From DASXRC01 sp036506495 (GTDB lineage Bacteria > Actinomycetota > Actinomycetes > Mycobacteriales > Micromonosporaceae): a stretch of DNA of 23,154 nucleotides. The stretch lies in the NCBI GenBank assembly GCA_036506495.1, contig DASXRQ010000111.1:1-23154 (forward strand). Reading direction: 5' to 3'. How positions within the stretch are numbered: the stretch's first letter is position 1; the number at the start of each line of letters is the position of its first letter. A program made the translations under genes and the position numbers. Below are positions 21,769-23,154 of this stretch, in pieces. Below the pieces are notes generated by a model. That model did not search any database. It saw nothing but the letters and a program-made list of their open reading frames with translations, and was not told where the DNA came from.

Positions 21769-22887
21769 TCACGGCCGCAGCCCGTCGTAGACTCGCGGGA
21801 CCCTGGCGCTGCCGAACCGCGTGACGATCTCGTAGTTGATCGTGCCGGTAGCCACGGCCCAGTCATCCGCGGTCGGCTCGCCGTGCGTACCCGGGCCGAA
21901 CAGCGTCGCGACGTCACCGGCCACGACCGGGTCGTCGCCGCAGTCGAGCACGACCTGGTCCATGCACACGCGGCCGGCGATCGTGCGTACCCGCCCGCCG
22001 AGCTCGATCGGCCCGACGTTGGACGCCGCCCGCGGTACGCCGTCGCCGTACCCCAGCGGGACGACGGCGAGCATCGTCTCCCGCCGCGTCGTGTAGGTGT
22101 GCCCGTACGACACGCCCGCACCGGCCGGCACCCGCTTGGCCACGATCACCCGGGCGCGGGCAGTCATCGCCGGCCGCAGCCCGTAGGTCTCGCCCGCGAT
22201 TGGCGATAACCCGTACACCGCGATGCCGGGCCGGACCAGGTCGAAGTGTGCGTCCGGCCGGGTGAGCAGGGCGGCCGAGTTGGCCATGTGCCGGTACCGC
22301 GGTGTGATGCCGAACCTGGCGGCGACCTCGAGGGCCTTGGCGTACGCGGCCAGCTGCCGGTCGATCGACGGGTGACCGGGCTCGTCCGCGCACGCGAAGT
22401 GGCTCCACACGGCGACCACGTCGATGGCGCCATCGGCCTCGGCCTTCGCGGCCGCCTCAACGAGGGCGGGCCAGTCGGCCACGGTCGCACCGCCTCGGGA
22501 CAGCCCGGTGTCGACCTTGAGATGCACCCGGGCGGCCCGGCCGGCGAGCCGTGCCGCGGCGACCAGCTCGTCGAGCTGCCGGAGGCTGGCGGCGCTGAGA
22601 TCCACGTCGGCGGCCACCCCGTTGTGGAGGGGCAGTCCGGGCGCGAGCAGCCACGCGAAGATCGGCGCAACGACGCCGGCGTGACGCAGTTCCAGCGCCT
22701 CGTCCAGGGTGCCAGCGCCGAGCCAGCTGGCGCCGGCGTCGAGGGCGGCCCGCGCCGCCGGCACCATGCCGTGCCCGTAACCGTCGGCCTTCACGACGGC
22801 CATGACCTCGGCGGACGTGCCGGCACGCAGGCGCGCGACGTTGCCCCGTATCACGTCCAGGTCGACCCTGACCTCGGCCTGCCACAT
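21769..22887 (-). CDS. alr: Alanine racemase
   Basis: Alr is a PLP enzyme that interconverts L- and D-alanine and supplies D-Ala for peptidoglycan. The 372-residue protein has normal length. The PLP lysine is Lys33 in VVKADGYGHG, and the second catalytic base is Tyr261 in AGAGVSYGHTY. RHMANSAA (200-206), RPGIAVYGLSP and GRVCMDQ (about 308) also match the family. It is the first gene of the run alr-hydrolase-tsaE-tsaB-rimI-tsaD. TACGCT lies 6 nt before the ATG and no Shine-Dalgarno is present, suggesting a leaderless mRNA. Confidence 0.97.
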   Translation of the reverse strand: MWQAEVRVDLDVIRGNVARLRAGTSAEVMAVVKADGYGHGMVPAARAALDAGASWLGAGTLDEALELRHAGVVAPIFAWLLAPGLPLHNGVAADVDLSAASLRQLDELVAAARLAGRAARVHLKVDTGLSRGGATVADWPALVEAAAKAEADGAIDVVAVWSHFACADEPGHPSIDRQLAAYAKALEVAARFGITPRYRHMANSAALLTRPDAHFDLVRPGIAVYGLSPIAGETYGLRPAMTARARVIVAKRVPAGAGVSYGHTYTTRRETMLAVVPLGYGDGVPRAASNVGPIELGGRVRTIAGRVCMDQVVLDCGDDPVVAGDVATLFGPGTHGEPTADDWAVATGTINYEIVTRFGSARVPRVYDGLRP

Positions 22888-22899
22888 GGCCCCAGCGTA
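22888..22899 (-). promoter_or_regulatory. Possible leaderless -10 box of alr
   Basis: On the minus strand TACGCT (22899-22894) is followed by GGGGCC and then the alr ATG. Spacing and sequence equal the guaA and DUF5319 cases. No canonical -35 is obvious. Confidence 0.4.
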
Positions 22900-23032
22900 C
22901 TGATCGACGTTTCGACGAGCCTGCCGCGCAGGTCACACCTCTCGCATGGGCGTCCGGGCCATGCTGCCCGAACGGACGGTGTAGGCTCGACCGGAGTTTT
23001 GCGCAGGTGGTCCGCTTTTCGTGCTTGCGAGA

Positions 23033-23046
23033 TACGTGCCCACGTA
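23033..23046. promoter_or_regulatory. Small palindrome upstream of the csp gene
   Basis: TACGTG-CC-CACGTA is a perfect 6-bp inverted repeat 80 bp before the cold-shock gene start. It lies in what is probably its promoter or 5'-UTR. It may be an operator; chance is possible for so short a motif. Nothing else was identified in the 22900-23125 region apart from the csp ribosome site. Confidence 0.3.
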
Positions 23047-23125
23047 GGCCGTCTCGATCAGGACGAACAACGCCGCTGCTACAGAACCGGCACATGTTTC
23101 GTCACCGATAGAGAGAAGGCACAGC

Positions 23126-23154
23126 ATGGCTCAGGGCACCGTCAAGTGGTTCAA
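23126..23154 (+). CDS. Cold-shock protein (CspA family), 5' end only
   Basis: Only nine full codons are present, reading MAQGTVKWF before the window ends. M-x-x-G-T-V-K-W-F-N is the near-invariant start of CspA-type nucleic-acid-binding cold-shock proteins (about 67 residues when complete). A ribosome site GAGAAGG (23113-23119) precedes the ATG by 6 nt. It is divergent from alr, with 238 bp between starts, leaving room for the long 5'-UTR often found in csp genes. Which paralogue it is cannot be told. Confidence 0.88.

Noticed and set aside
1..23154. tRNA or rRNA genes
   Set aside because: No cloverleaf with conserved T-arm (GGTTCRANYCC) or rRNA-like stretches was noticed in the gaps between genes.

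Overview
The window is high-GC DNA whose genes are close-packed, with frequent GTG/TTG starts and many 1-8 nt overlaps. Gene content and order are those of an actinomycete chromosome, most like the Micromonosporaceae/Streptomyces type. Clear markers are a WhiB-family gene beside a BldM-like regulator, a guaB-guaB3-cholesterol-oxidase-like run, a groES-groEL1 operon with CIRCE operators and a His-tailed GroEL1, and the alr-hydrolase-tsaE-tsaB-rimI-tsaD run. From memory the backbone matches the Mycobacterium tuberculosis order guaB2-guaB3-choD ... whiB3-groEL1-groES-tsaD-rimI-tsaB-tsaE-alr. It also matches the Streptomyces arrangement with whiD, bldM and guaB. This is a core, mostly vertically inherited region rather than an island.

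Layout. 1-444: the tail of a probable transposase gene, then an intergenic inverted repeat. 445-8338: a small PspC-domain membrane protein, guaA on the minus strand, then a minus-strand purine operon read from right to left: guaB, guaB3, a lipoprotein M1 peptidase and a GMC oxidoreductase, coupled by stop/start overlaps. 8430-10264: a DUF5319 gene (+), a bldM-like regulator (-) and a whiD-like whiB gene (+). 10261-13943: a membrane-anchored molybdopterin oxidoreductase, groEL1 and groES (all -). groES has a recognisable promoter embedded in two CIRCE operators. 14225-17782: a section that in M. tuberculosis is not between groES and tsaD. It holds DUF1918, a THUMP-like methyltransferase, an MFS exporter with its own ArsR-type regulator, and a small conserved protein. 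17802-22887: tsaD, rimI, tsaB, tsaE, an alpha/beta hydrolase and alr, a minus-strand operon for t6A tRNA modification, N-terminal acetylation and D-alanine supply. 23126-end: the first codons of a cold-shock protein.

No wholly new multi-gene system is visible. The items most worth a second look are regulatory: a 33-bp perfect palindrome that would bury the Shine-Dalgarno sequence of the bldM-like gene; that gene's degenerate receiver and Ala/Pro/Gly linker; an apparent CTG start (CTGA overlap) for the methyltransferase; a family of intergenic hairpins whose arms differ in sequence but keep pairing; several TANNNT boxes 6-7 nt before start codons, as expected for leaderless mRNAs; and a 14-bp phased repeat over the arsR promoter. 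All calls come from reading the sequence and remembered family features; no database search or folding computation was run.
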